From: Oasisia sp. SBJ-2009
Lineage: Eukaryota; Annelida; Polychaeta; Sabellida; Siboglinidae
Assembly: GCA_964017155.1 (NCBI GenBank)
Contig: OZ024862.1
Location: 35,991,390 to 36,055,389 of the forward strand
Reading direction: 5' to 3'
DNA: 64,000 nucleotides
This document shows, piece by piece, positions 11,801 to 23,500 of the stretch; the first letter of the stretch is position 1, and every line of letters starts with the position of its first letter. The translations under genes and the position numbers were made by a program. Under the pieces are notes generated by a model that ran no database searches, was not told the origin of the DNA, and saw nothing but the letters and a program-made list of their open reading frames with translations.

Positions 11801-14800
11801 AAGCAACGGATTCACGTTGGTGATTTGCGGGCGTACTGTTTGGCACTTTGCTCAGTCCATTTTGAGGAGAAATGCTTTGATGTAGACATGTATCATCAGT
11901 TGATGGGATGATTTCAGCGATAACAATAATAGACAACTTTATATTTACCGTCATCAGCATGTTACGCGCGTTGCCGAGTTGCAGCCATTTCATGACAACA
12001 GCCAAACCCTATGCAGGGAATCTACGTGGAGAGCGCCTCGATCACCGTCGTGACGTCATTCTTCGTCTAAGATTGGGTAGCGCACAGAATTTGGATGGCT
12101 GGGTGTTAAAAAATATTTTTCTGGTAAACCGCTGGCGTTAAAAAATTGAGTATATGTGGAAATTGTTACTTTATATTAACTCTATTAGGTGTATGCCACG
12201 TAAAAGTTAACTTTGTTTGTCCTTTAAAGAACAAACAACCTCAGATGAACAAAGGCTTGGAAATGTGCCCATACCTACCTCTAAATCAGACACCTCAAAG
12301 GACCAAACTTCTTGTCGCTTCTCTACACTCCACACCTTGATGAGTCCACTCATGTCGCCCGTGGCAACCAAACTGGAGTCATGACAAAATGCAACACACG
12401 TCACAGAGTCTTTGTGTCCTGAAAAAAATTGCCTATAATTTGTCCATCATCGATGAAGTCAAGTCAGATAATCTTATTACAGTGTAGTAAGAATGTCGAT
12501 AAACTGCATGGCAGATTCAAATTATAAAGCGGATAAATTGTTTGACAGATTTTACTTGTTAGTTCTTTATCTTAATACAGATGGGTCATATACCAAAAAA
12601 GACGATATCGCAATAATTAAACATTATTGTAATTTCTCTGAACATCTGCATTGTCACGCACCTTCACAGTATAACACAAAACAATTTGTTTAATAAAATC
12701 TCAATATCTTCAGGCAGTGAAATCCTCAGAAATTAGTGAAAATTAACTATAGAAATCTATCATACAGAGGTTGACAGTAACAATAGTTCGTATTACCAAC
12801 CTGAACGCTAACGCAGCTAAAACAGTTTTTTTATAGTAAATATTGCATCTGAAAGCAAGAAAGAGAAATACGCCACCTGTGCACTCCAGCAGCACCTCCC
12901 CATTGCTTGCCTTCCACACATATGCTTTGTCATCCTCCCCGCCAGACGCCACCAACTGACTGGACACGGGGTCAATGCAGACACAGAAAACTGCACCTGA
13001 AGCGAACCACAAGAGTATAAACTTGGAGGCATATAAAACACGATTATATAAACATGTAAGACGGCTATTCCTGGAATAGATAACCGGGCTAAACCAGGTA
13101 GTTTACTAGGTCATAAAATAAGCAACTGTGGTGCTGTGTAAACATATACGCACAGAAAGTTTCACAAGGTATGGTGATAAACTTTTGTAATAATATATTT
13201 TATTTAATATAGCGCCACATCCAATTTTAAATTGTTCATCGTGCCTTATATACATTAAAATCATAAAATACAAATACACACCAGAAGAAAAACACATAAA
13301 TATACCCTGGTACTAGTGACATATAAATTCAAAAAATAGATATATATATATATATATAATAACACATTATATAAGCTAAATAAATGTATATATGTATACT
13401 AAATAGGTTAAATAAAATATCAATAAAAGTACACAAACATTCAACTAAGCCGCGAGAAGAGTCAGAAAGAAGATGATTACGTAGCTCTGAACAAGTTGTT
13501 CGCAATGATATATGCATGTTTCTATGGTTTCATATTATGTAAACAATTCGGGGCTTATATGTTAACTAAATTACCATTATTTCTGGAATTTACTAGTCTA
13601 TGTATGACTTCCGCCTCACCTGAGTGTTTCTCAAAGACAACATCTGCATCGTCCCTCAACACGTCACCTCCAACCGCTCCCCCAAGTCCATCCTCCAAGC
13701 CATTATTCTCTAGTTCAACATCGGACATATCCTGTGCCAATTCACCTGTTCATACACGTAAACATGCCTATGAGACCACTATATATACATAGTATTACAT
13801 ACATATAAAAATATATTTATATACATATATATAATAAAAAATACATGTTGAAAACAATTGATATATAAATCTTGATTGTTGTTGGAAATAAATTCATCAT
13901 CATCATGCTGTCGGTCGCGAAGCGACAAAGACTGCTTCCATCACTTGACTCTTGCTCTCCATTTGTCTCTCTGCTGTGAGAGTGATGTCCAGGAGTCGAT
14001 CTTTATGTCTCTCAGCTTCAGGTTTCTCTTGATGGTATCTTTGAACCGGAGACGAGGGCGCCCTCTCTTTCTGTGACCAGAAGACAGTTGAGAGTAGAGA
14101 ACCTGCTTCGGTAGCCTGTCTGATGACATCCTCATGAGGTGTCCAGTCCACCGGAGATTCTTTCTGATCAGAAGATCTTCCATAGATGGCAGCCCTGTCC
14201 GTTCGAGTATTTCCTTGTTTGTCACTTTGTCCATCCAGGTTATCCTCATGATCGAACGCAGATGTCGCATCATGAAGGCATGCAACTTTTTCACCTGTCG
14301 TCTGTACACTGTCCAGGCCTCAGCTCCGTATAGGAGGGTGGACAGCACAATTGCACGGTATATCTTGCCTTTAACCCGCATGTACACATGGTGGTTGTTC
14401 CAGAGTCTCTGGCGTAGTCGGCCGAAAGATGCACTAGCCTTGGCCATCCTCCTCTGTATTTCGTCGTCAATGCATCCATCCCTTGATATAGTGCTTCCGA
14501 GGTAGGTGAATTCCATAACAGAGTTCAGCTTGTTTCCATCAACCATGATATCCTCCTCTCGGGTTCTTGTAGAGTTGGGTTGGTACAGCACCTCGGTCTT
14601 CTTGATGTTAATCTTCAGGCCGAACTTCTTTGACGCATTGGAAAAAGCATCCACTATTTTCTGCATCTCTTCAGCAGAGTGTGCAACCAGTGCACTGTCA
14701 TCTGCGAATAGCAGCTCCCTCATCAGTATCCGTGTAGTCTTGGTCTTCGCTCTGAAGTGTGCGACGTTTAATAGGTCAGCGCTCTGTCTGGACTGTATGT

Positions 14801-17434
14801 AGATGCCATCCCCCATGTCTCGGAAAGCATTGTCGAGCATTGCTGATAGGAAGATGGAAAAGAGCGTGGGCGCCAGTACACAGCCTTGCTTGACCCCATT
14901 TGTGACCCTGAACGATTCCGAGACTTCCCCTCCAACATTAACAGTCGCCATCATTCCGGTGTGTAGTGCCTCGATCATTGTTGTGAACTTCTCTGGGCAG
15001 CCATACTTCTTCAGTAGCTGCCATAGTCCGGTCCTCCCAACTGTATCGAACGCCTTACTGAAGTCGACAAATACCATGTACAGTGGTCGGTCCTGCTCAA
15101 TGCACTTTTCTTGTACTTGTCGGAGACAAAATATCATATCCACGGTGCTCCGGTTACCTCTGAAGCCACATTGTGTCTCCGGAACTACCTCTGGTGTTAG
15201 GTGGGTAGATAGTCTGTTGAGGAGGATCCTGGCGAAGATCTTGCCTGCTATGGAAAGAAGAGAGATTCCTCTATAGTTCCCACAGTCTGTTCGATCACCT
15301 TTCTTGTAGATGGTTATAATGCTTGCATCCTTCCATGCTTGTGGTACAGAACCCATCTCCCAGGCATTGGTGATTAGTTGGTGCAGTCTGCTGAACAGAT
15401 TGTCTCCTCCGTGCTTCCATACTTCTGCAGGAATTCCATCTCCTCCAGGTGCTTTGCCATCTTTCAGGCTGGCGATTGCTCTAGCCATCTCATCCATAGT
15501 TGGAATCTCATCAAGGCTTGTCTTGGTAATGCGCTGCGGGATGTTGTCCAGAGCTTCGTGATCTATGTCGCCAGGGACGTTGAGTAGCTTCTGGAAGTGT
15601 TCACTCCATCTTGCCACAACTCTCTTGCTGTCAGAGAAGGTTTCCATTCCGTCTGTTGATTTTAGTTGAACAGGTCCCTTCTTTTTGGGTCCCCACACTT
15701 CCTTCAGTCCATTGTAGAAGCCCTTCATGTTGTTACTGTCGGCAGCTCTCTGCAGCTCCACTGCTTTCCTTTCCCACCAGTCCGACTTCAGTGCACGGGT
15801 GTGTTTTTGTAGCAGTCTGCAGGCATCTTTGTATGCTGCAGTGGTGGATCTAGTGCTCCTGGTTTGCAACACTCTCTGGTGGGCTTGATCTCTTCTGCTC
15901 ATAAGAGTCTGTAGCTCCTGGTCGTTGGGGTCGAACCAGTCCTGGTGTTTTCTGTCTGGCTTGCCAAGATATGTCTTGGCTGTGTTGTACACAACCTGCT
16001 GCAGAGCTGCCCATTCCTCGTCTGGTGTTGAGTTTTCCTTCTCCTCCCAGTGGGCGAGAGCACTGTCCATCTCCTGCTCAAAACTCTCCCTATGGCTGAT
16101 GGTACTTAGTTTTGCAGTGTTGAGCTTGGTCGGCTTATTTGTCCCTTGCCTGTTGTGCTTTTGTCGTATTCTGAAAGCCACTTTTGATCTCAGCATCTGG
16201 TGATCGGTCCAGCAGTTTGCTCCACGCATGGCTCGGGTACTGTGGATGTCCATCTTATCCCGACACCTCGTGATGATGAAGTCGATCATATGCCAGTGTT
16301 TGGAACGAGGATGCATCCAGGTGGTCTTGCGTTCATCCTTCTGCTTGAACATGGTGTTCGTCACTATCAGTTCGAACTCAGAGCACAGAGCCAGTAGAAG
16401 TTCGCCATTGGAGTTGCATTTCCCAATCCCATGTTTGCCCATGACCAAGGGCCACTTGTCATTGTCTCTTCCTATCCTCGCATTGAAATCTCCTATCAGC
16501 AGTAGCTTATCGGTATGAGGGATGCCCCTGAGCACACTTGTGAGCTGGTTGTAGAAGGCCTCCTTGTTTTCGTCTGGGTTTGTCATTGTCGGAGCATACA
16601 CGTTGATAATTGTAGCAAAGTTGTCCTTGCTCAGAGGTAGTCTCATCGTCATGATTCTGTCACTTATTGGCCGTGGCATTTCTGTCAGCTTTTTGATGAT
16701 ATCCTTTTTGATAGCAAAGCCCACTCCGGCCTCCCTTCTTTCTCCTTCGGGTTTGCCACTCCAGAAGAAAGAGTATTCCAAGTCGTCGAGACTACCAGAC
16801 TCTGAGAACCTTGTTTCACATAGGGCGGCGATGTCGATGTTGTATTTGGCAAGTTCCATTGCTACTAGTGCCGTACGTCTTTCTGGTCGGTTAGCTCCTT
16901 CTCAGTCGAGGAGAGTCCTGACGTTACATTGTCCAATTGTCAGTAGTTGTCTTCTTTGTCTTCTTCTTCCTAGCTGATTTTCCACTGTCGACGGAAGATG
17001 AGGTCGAGCAGCGCGGTCCTTGGTAACCCGGGCGACGGCCGATCCGGTATCATGTTTCGTGCAGTTGTACATTTCATGGAAGCTGCTAGCAAAAACTTTT
17101 GAAGTACCGCTGGCTTTTGCAAGTTACTAGCGACACTCTCTCGGGGAACAAATAGAGGTCTCACACCGGCAAGAACATGTCAAGACAGGCGCAAACTATT
17201 TGTCCCTGCAGTGGCTGGTCGAGAGATGTTGGGAGTTCCATACACCAACCGCCCTTGATGCTGCCACAGTGACATGGTTTTCTGTTTAGGGTTTGCTCCC
17301 TTAGCCTTCGGTTCTGACAAGAACCTATACCACAAGGCAGTGGTTTACAACTCTGCATAGCAGGGGCGTCAAACTCCCTGAGGTATTGCAATACCTGAGG
17401 TACTGCAATACCTGCATACCATGGAAATAAATTA

Positions 17435-17500
<66 letters not shown>

Positions 17501-17889
17501 TAATTTATTTCCAACAATCAAGATTTACATAACCAGTTTTTTCCAACATGTAAACAAACATTTTTTTTTAAGTTGGTGGCAAGGGAATAAACTGAAGTAT
17601 TCTTATGGGTTGTCCAAATGCAATGTATTACAAAATATTAACTACTACTAATGCTATACACAGTAACACAGGGATTACTGGATGCATTGCCTAATTAAAA
17701 TTATTGGGATTTTACACATAACTCGATGGTAAAATCTGTGATACAATCATAGGAATGTGATGTGTGGATAAAATATGGCTCCCTACCATCAATGTCTTGG
17801 CCTTCAAGTTCAATAATTTCTACGGCATCGTCATCGTTAAGCTCCATCTCCAAAGGTGGAGACTCTGTGTTACGTTCGTCACCTTCCAT
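5823..17889 (-). CDS. AAMP: AAMP homologue, WD40-repeat protein (11 exons)
   Basis: Spliced gene; exons in transcript order are 17889-17787, 13745-13620, 12996-12877, 12418-12279, 11175-11031, 10192-10109, 9306-9197, 8572-8496, 7861-7771, 6823-6669 and 5898-5823 (stop 5825-5823). All joins are GT-AG and phases agree throughout, giving 1227 nt, 408 residues (human AAMP is 434). The start [10 protein letters not shown] is chosen because an acidic N-terminus with EIIELEG follows, as in AAMP. After the acidic part (about 1-70), WD blades are recognisable by [87 protein letters not shown] and [12 protein letters not shown]. Family knowledge: AAMP is a mainly cytosolic beta-propeller linked to cell migration, its yeast relative Sqt1 being a ribosomal-protein chaperone. 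Introns carry a LINE, a MITE, a TIR element and minisatellites. Confidence 0.93.
6080..6180 (-). repeat. SINE/LINE 3' tail fragment with (AAT)n
   Basis: Read on the minus strand, a TACAGCGCATCGA block is followed by TAGCGCTATATAAA and a (ATT)n tail. The same block occurs in plus orientation near 1870-1950 (TACAGCGCATTGAG then AGCGCTATATAAAT). This is typical of short retroelement tails. It lies in AAMP intron 10. Confidence 0.45.
7668..7762. repeat. 20-bp minisatellite beside AAMP exon 9
   Basis: Five copies of a unit close to GTGTGTCGTAACAATGTTA, ending about 9 bp from the exon 9 splice donor at 7770. It lies within AAMP intron 9. Confidence 0.8.
8251..8535. repeat. 140-bp tandem duplication covering part of AAMP exon 8
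   Basis: 8251-8390 and 8392-8535 are near-identical, both starting GTCTAGCCTTGATTCACATA. The second copy includes the 3' part of the functional exon 8 (donor at 8495). The first copy repeats those exon bases and the donor in intron 8 but has no acceptor. Confidence 0.85.
9430..10040. repeat. Minisatellite split by a MITE
   Basis: Units of about 50 bp containing GTGATCTCAAGGAGCTCCTT and CTTGTAAGAAGTGAGGTGAT flank the MITE on both sides (9430-9538 and 9961-10040). The MITE therefore landed inside an existing array in AAMP intron 6. Confidence 0.65.
9539..9960. mobile_element. MITE family M9, copy 1 (422 bp, 9-bp TSD)
   Basis: Ends TAGCCTCAGTTACCC and (as inverse) TAGTCTCGCTTAACC form short TIRs. 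Flanks GTGAGGTGA (9530-9538) and GTGAGATGA (9961-9969) are a 9-bp TSD with one change. Internally CATGAGGTGGCAGCA occurs twice. Related copies lie at 29910-29954 (partial), 33101-33695 and 46145-47275. Confidence 0.75.
11521..12226. mobile_element. 700-bp TIR element with THAP-like remnant
   Basis: About 100-bp inverted ends: 11521-11625 (TAAAGGACAAA ... CATACACCTAATAGAG ... AACGCCAGCGGTTTAC) and its complement at 12120-12226. TA at each edge could be the TSD. On the plus strand near 11821-11906 a short open stretch reads [11 protein letters not shown], resembling the C..HF...CF part of a THAP zinc finger as found in P-type transposases. The element sits in AAMP intron 4, ending 52 bp from the exon 4 donor. 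Confidence 0.6.
13895..17421 (-). mobile_element. RTE-like LINE, 3.5 kb, near full length
   Basis: Flanked by a 12-bp TSD TGGAAATAAATT (13883-13894 and 17422-17433). The 3' end (low coordinates) carries a short (ATG)n tail, as RTE-type elements do. The length of 3527 bp also fits RTE. It lies in AAMP intron 1 in the same orientation as AAMP. RTE assignment is inference from tail, size and C-terminal motif. Confidence 0.8.
13941..16859 (-). CDS. LINE ORF2: APE endonuclease and reverse transcriptase
   Basis: A 972-residue open frame. The N-terminal APE endonuclease shows [17 protein letters not shown] and TDHQM. The reverse transcriptase follows with [27 protein letters not shown] and the catalytic [13 protein letters not shown]. 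The C-terminus has [10 protein letters not shown] and [10 protein letters not shown], as in RTE-type and craniofacial development protein 2-like proteins. The frame continues upstream past an in-frame TGA at 16904-16902 into [10 protein letters not shown], the usual start of the endonuclease, so the apparent ATG start is an artefact of one nonsense change. Catalytic residues are otherwise intact. It copies LINE RNA at nicked target DNA; whether it is still active is unknown. Confidence 0.85.
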   Translation of the reverse strand: MELAKYNIDIAALCETRFSESGSLDDLEYSFFWSGKPEGERREAGVGFAIKKDIIKKLTEMPRPISDRIMTMRLPLSKDNFATIINVYAPTMTNPDENKEAFYNQLTSVLRGIPHTDKLLLIGDFNARIGRDNDKWPLVMGKHGIGKCNSNGELLLALCSEFELIVTNTMFKQKDERKTTWMHPRSKHWHMIDFIITRCRDKMDIHSTRAMRGANCWTDHQMLRSKVAFRIRQKHNRQGTNKPTKLNTAKLSTISHRESFEQEMDSALAHWEEKENSTPDEEWAALQQVVYNTAKTYLGKPDRKHQDWFDPNDQELQTLMSRRDQAHQRVLQTRSTRSTTAAYKDACRLLQKHTRALKSDWWERKAVELQRAADSNNMKGFYNGLKEVWGPKKKGPVQLKSTDGMETFSDSKRVVARWSEHFQKLLNVPGDIDHEALDNIPQRITKTSLDEIPTMDEMARAIASLKDGKAPGGDGIPAEVWKHGGDNLFSRLHQLITNAWEMGSVPQAWKDASIITIYKKGDRTDCGNYRGISLLSIAGKIFARILLNRLSTHLTPEVVPETQCGFRGNRSTVDMIFCLRQVQEKCIEQDRPLYMVFVDFSKAFDTVGRTGLWQLLKKYGCPEKFTTMIEALHTGMMATVNVGGEVSESFRVTNGVKQGCVLAPTLFSIFLSAMLDNAFRDMGDGIYIQSRQSADLLNVAHFRAKTKTTRILMRELLFADDSALVAHSAEEMQKIVDAFSNASKKFGLKINIKKTEVLYQPNSTRTREEDIMVDGNKLNSVMEFTYLGSTISRDGCIDDEIQRRMAKASASFGRLRQRLWNNHHVYMRVKGKIYRAIVLSTLLYGAEAWTVYRRQVKKLHAFMMRHLRSIMRITWMDKVTNKEILERTGLPSMEDLLIRKNLRWTGHLMRMSSDRLPKQVLYSQLSSGHRKRGRPRLRFKDTIKRNLKLRDIKIDSWTSLSQQRDKWRARVK

Positions 17890-18340
17890 TCCTCCGGTGG
17901 TACATCTCACTGCATCAGTAGAAATCAAATATCATCTACAGACAGGAATAATTATGCCGAGCCAAATTGGTTATACATTACTGGTTATACATTACTGGCG
18001 ATAAGTGTCAAGCCTGTCCGACTGGCAAGTAATTGACTGTTACACCTACACCAACTAATAACCAGATGAATATACTGATGCGTCACCATACTCCACAAAG
18101 CCATATATGGACACATATCCTTGCCTGCCAAAAACCTCCACGATCCCGTACAATGCCTATCAAGACATCTACACAATAAAGCATTAAACATTATCCACAC
18201 AGTAAGAACTGCTATGAATTTTCATATTTCCCCGAACAATACAAGACTGGAATGTCAATCACAATAGCTTTGATAAACGAATAATACCCCAACAAGCATG
18301 CGCACCCAACCCTGACCGTTTGACTCCACCAGTACACTAG

Positions 18341-18470
18341 CAAGGCAAGGCAAGGCAAGGCAAGGCAAGGCAAGGCAAGGCAAGGCAAGGCAAGGCAAGG
18401 CAAGGCAAGGCAAGGCAAGGCAAGGCAAGGCAAGGCAAGGCAAGACAAGACAAGACAAGACAAGACAAGA
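18341..18470. repeat. (CAAGG)n then (CAAGA)n array
   Basis: About 20 CAAGG units change to six CAAGA units at the right end. ORFs of Leu-Ala-Leu-Pro type on the minus strand are artefacts of the 5-bp unit. Confidence 0.9.
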
Positions 18471-18689
18471 CTGTCTACACCACTAGCAAGTACTGTCTGC
18501 TGACAGCAGATTCAGTCTTGGTCTCGGTCTTAGTCTCAGACTCAGACTCTGTCTCAGAATAGTTCTCAGTCAGTGTCAGGTTGAGTCACCTTCTTAGGCT
18601 TCTATTTGTAAACTTTAACTATAATTATTTATTACCTGTAACATATAGCACAGGGTTGTTGCGATAAAGACTTGCTATATACCACTGTA

Positions 18690-19142
18690 GGCACTTATGC
18701 AGAAGTCGGACCCACCTCAATTTTCCCATAAATAATTATCTTTGCCAACATTTGATAATTGATTTTGATAATTTAATCATTTAGCACCATCTTGTGCATA
18801 GTTGTTTTATAAACCGCGTGACTTAGCAGACTTTTGAGGTCGAAAAGACAGCGGGGTCAGCATAAATAAACTGTTTATCGCTCATTCCGTGTGCATAGCG
18901 CAATAACACATGCACCGCTGCGCTTGCAACTGGCACAAATTGGAGCTCTATGTCGATCTCAAAATGCAATATTTGTGAAACATAAATATACCTGGGTATA
19001 TGCTGATTGATCATGTCTAGGATTAGAGTTTGTGTAAGGTATCCAATAATAAAAAGGGCAATATAGGCATATATATATTTATATATATATATATATAGTT
19101 ATAATGGGAAATGGAGGTGGGTCCGACTTCTGCATAAGTGCC
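18690..19142. mobile_element. MITE family G, copy 1 (453 bp)
   Basis: TIRs GGCACTTATGCAGAAGTCGG at the left, inverse at the right end. Flanks CCACTGTA (18682-18689) and CCACTGAA (19143-19150) are an imperfect 8-bp TSD. The interior includes AAACTGTTTATCGCTCAT and CTCAAAATGCAATATTTGTG, which recur at 40884-41190 and, more diverged, at 51640-51880. It sits between the AAMP and AGTRAP start codons. Confidence 0.75.
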
Positions 19143-19520
19143 CCACTGAATGTTACATGTTTTCGTTTTTATGCTAGTAATCCAAGTTCTGCACTTCTTG
19201 TCTACCGTGTTATTTACGTTTAAGCATGGATGTCCCAATTATCGCCCATCATTTCTCCGCAGTATGGGTACCGTAACACGCTTTTTGTAGGTTGTAATGT
19301 ATGCTATACACTAACACATCATTAATTAGAAACAGTGAACAATATCACATCTACTGACAAGAAACAACACATATTCAGGAGGTTTGAACACTGCATACTT
19401 CTCCACCTTGCGTGCGAAACGAGGGTGTGGAAACGAAACACACGATGTTGTTTCGGGACAGCAGCCTGACAGACCGCCGACTAGCTTCACGACGATGATT
19501 TTCTTTGAAAACGTTATCTC

Positions 19521-19635
19521 TTTCAATTCAATTCAATTCAATTCAATTCAATTCAATTCAATTCAATTCAATTCAATTCAATTCAATTCAATTCAATTCA
19601 ATTCAATTCAATTCAATTCAATTCAATTCAATTCT
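19521..19635. repeat. (AATTC)n pentanucleotide array
   Basis: About 22 uninterrupted units, upstream of the AGTRAP homologue. The stretch from here to 20589 shows no other feature; it should contain the AGTRAP promoter, but no TATA box or clear motif can be assigned. Confidence 0.9.
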
Positions 19636-20589
19636 TTATAGGGTGCGCACGCACTTTTTTAATTAATAATGCTAACGGAATTATTTCATATAATTCTACG
19701 CCTGCAATTATTTACAAATATGTTTTATTAATCACGTATAACTCGGACAATGTTAGGACAATATATCAAAATCTCCACTTGCGCATTAAAAATATGGGTC
19801 CTTCATGCACTCGTGCACCTACAGTTATATGTCGCCATTTGTCGGCGTGTCGCGCGGATAGCACCCACATTATGCATTGACTTACAACATAAAAGTTGTA
19901 GAGAAAGAACTTATGGTAAATTATCATGTTTTGATACAGTACATCTCGAATATAATAATAAAATTTTTACAAACAATCCTTTTGTATAGCTATATAGTCA
20001 GTTGATAAATATTATATAGACAGACCAATGAAGTCGCTCACGAGGAGTGTGGTCTGACTCCGGTTATGTGATATAATTTTGGGTGATTTCAGCCACATGC
20101 TGCTCGTATTATATGAAATGTTTGGAATGCATCTATTATACATATTCGAATTAATGCACAACACCGTTCAGCTGCTCATGCAATTGGGCGGACAGGAACT
20201 CCAAGAAGTTGTTTAATTATGCATCTTCAAATTGGAGAAATCAATAAACTTATCTAAGCTCAGCTACTTTCCGTACTTCGCGTAGGGAATTTACCAGGGG
20301 TAGTTTGCACGATGGTTTGCATAACAAACAGTCTAGGCTTACGAGGATGGCTAGAACCAATGTCCGAGGCGTGGTTGCAACAGTGTCGCCACACAGTGGG
20401 ACACAAAGTAACCAAACTTCGACGGAAGAGGAAATGGGAAAAAAAATTGTTATCATGACCTATGACCCCAGTTGTAGGCGAGATTCAGAATCACAAGATC
20501 ACAGACACAGTGTGTCAGTGGAGTAGATATTGTTGTTTTGATACTGTAAACTGTTTACAAAGTTTTGACTGATATAAGGTAGTACTACC

Positions 20590-23500
20590 ATGGTGCACGC
20601 TCCACAAGTATCGCTGAAGGTTCGTTGGCATGACTGTTATTCGGTTTTAATCATCACCAGTAACACCTAAAATATGGCCTACACTACACTACAGTACTGA
20701 GTACAACTACAGGCTACACCAAATTTTGGCAAATGTCAAAACACAGTCTAAAAAGAGAGTAACATTTGACACAAGAAAGTTTTTTCTATTACACAAGAGA
20801 GAAACACTAGTAGTAGTAAAGCTACAGTTAGACGATCATTGAAATTGATAAAATCCACATCATTATAGAAAAAGAATTTTTAGGAAATAAAGAAATTACA
20901 TCAGACATGCTCACTAGTCTAGACTTAATAAATAAAATCTTAATAATAGATTTTCCATTTACCAATGGTTTCCAATTAACACTATTAGTACCTCCCTCTT
21001 ACGTTCCCCTGTTGAATATGACCTGTATAGAGTGCAGTGGCTCAGGGGTAGAGCTCCGGACTCTCGACTAAGAGAACCCGGGTTCGAATCCTGTGTTGCA
21101 GTGCTAAAACCTTGGGCAAGTTGTTTCACTCTACATTGCTCCAGTTCACTCAGCTGTATAAATGAGTACCTGGCAATAGACAGTGGTGGATATTTGTACG
21201 CGCAGCCTTTCGCACATTAATTGTAGCATGTGGCTGGATGCTTCCCAGAGAAGTTCAGATGGTATTTGATTGAACAGGTCTGCCGGGGAAGTAAAGTGTA
21301 AAAGCGCTTTGAGCAGTCCTGTGGACTGGATACTGCGCTATATAAAAACTTACCTTTACTTTTTTTACCAGTATTTGATGAGAGAATTTTTTTGGCAGTA
21401 CACATATATGTAAATTTGAATCCCATGCTGCACCCACAGCACAAATTCATCACACCAGTCGGTGTGTGTGTATGGTTCTCCAGTAATATACAATCTATGC
21501 ATGTTTGCTGACTGCCCTTTTTCTTGTCAATCTCCGGTGCATTCCATAAACCTGCCTCACATGACCGGTTAATTTCTTACAAAACAGAAATATATACAGC
21601 ACTGTACATAAAAATGGCACAGGTTATGTGGATATTGGGTAATAGCTATATTTATTAGCTACATAATAGCTACCTTTACTAGCTACAGTTGTGTAAGCCC
21701 AAGTGAAGACTGGACTTGATGTAAAGATTCCAGACTGTAAGAAACTAGCGATAATATTACATAAAACAAATTTTTCAGCCACGTGATGTTTGATTTTTTG
21801 ATGTCCTAATCTGCTTATAACATCTTTTTGTAGGTGGTCGTCATCATTCACTTTATTCTCACAGTATGGTAAGTTGATTGCTTTATTTGATTAAATCAGT
21901 GTAGCAAAGTTGTGTGGCAGTTCTAAACTCCGTGTTACTAGTCACCAACAGCTCAGGACTGCTTCATGCTGTAGCGTTGCTATACTATTCTGGTGGAGAT
22001 TTAATATTGACTGTTGTTACAATTGGGTGGGGGTGGAGGTGGGGAGGGGGTGCATGATAGTGTAGTGGTTCGAAAATCCCGTCTCAATTTGAGACTTAAA
22101 AAGAATCACTGAGCATACCGGTTCAGTTTATTCTGTTCCTTAATGACGGAAAAGATGCAGACTGAGAAATTATCTTGTGGGATTTTAACTCTGTTGTTTG
22201 GTTTGTATGTTATAGGGCATCGACGGCACTTCTACCAGCTTCCTACATCTACATGAGTGCCTTCATACTCGCATTTGGATTCTGGGCCATTGTGAATCCA
22301 GAGTCTACTGATGCAATACTCATGGTAATTCTCATCACACTTATATAACAGTGACATTATGTAACAGCGATTTTTGTAACCATTATTTCTTGACTATTCA
22401 TGTTCATTATGTCTGTTGTCAAAAAATCCTGCAACATTTGTCCATTTATATTCATGATATTCAGTATATTTGTATTCCATTTAAGTCATTGTTTAAATTC
22501 AGAGGATACAAAAGAAGTGTTCACATTTTGAAACATTAACAGCATGATCTGTCAGCATCTTCCCTGCTACTTCAAAGCATTCGCCACATGTGTAAGCTAT
22601 ACCCAGGTTTATTACTATAAACCTTGAGCAAGCTTGCCATTCCCTATGTTGACTGTGACCGTCATTGGGATGGACATCACCTTATTTTTCTTTGCAGTTT
22701 CTGCTGTTGATTTTGATAATTGTGATTGACATCGCTGATATTCTCCGTGCAATTGATTATCTTTCTTTGAGGTTGAATGTTAACAACATTGTGATGGACA
22801 TCATCATAATTCTCTTTAACACTTCTTAACATATCGATGGACATCGCCTTCTCTTCCAACTTCCAAGGGCCTCACCCAAGATCACATATTTGTCTGTCAA
22901 ATTGTCTTTCAACATACCACAAAGCGCGATCGATATGTGCTCAACAAATCTCTGCATTGTAATAACTACATAGACAGGCAGGTTCGCACACAAAAACACG
23001 ACATGGACGGCCCCGTTTGGCAGACCCGTCCACGACAAATAACTAAATACCCATCCAAAAACGCAACGTTCTAATTTACCCATCCAAATGATGGGTAGAT
23101 GGGTCTCTGGGTGAGGCCTTGTCTCCTCCCTGTTATTGAATTCCCCTGTTGAATGTGATTAACGTTGTGATGAAAATCATCCCATCTCTGTGACATTTCT
23201 CTCCTTGCAGTTTATGGTGCTGAACGTGATCAGTATTGTGCTGGACATCATCCTTCTTTGCCTCGTAGCACCAGGTGAGTGTAGCCGTACACAGCTCATT
23301 TATAGTACATACAAGTCTTTCTGTATACAACTTGATTGGTTGATTATAGTCTGCCAAACAGGCATTTGTATATCAATAGCAAAATTATGTAACAAGCAAA
23401 TATTGCAATGTGTGCGGCATGTTTTACTGTGTAACTGCTTATGTGTGCAAGTTATGGAAAGAAGTAACTAATTATTTTGAGGTAATTTGCACGTTTTGTT

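Larger units (their letters stand above)
13843..17551. repeat. Hairpin locus with (TA)n loop, split by a LINE
   Basis: The left arm (13843-13894, continuing at 17422-17438) and the right arm (17496-17551, complement) share ACATGTTG, AAATCTTGATTGTTG and GGAAATAAATTACTG with roughly 80 percent identity. The (TA)n loop is at 17438-17494. The LINE at 13895-17421 interrupts the left arm. Architecture matches 187-402 and 55627-55806, but the arm sequence is unrelated. Confidence 0.65.

Noticed and set aside
14134..16977. Plus-strand ORFs of 60-157 codons
   Set aside because: Shadows opposite the LINE ORF2 coding strand.
21031..21100. tRNA gene
   Set aside because: A and B boxes are present but the cloverleaf is imperfect and it is followed by a SINE body.
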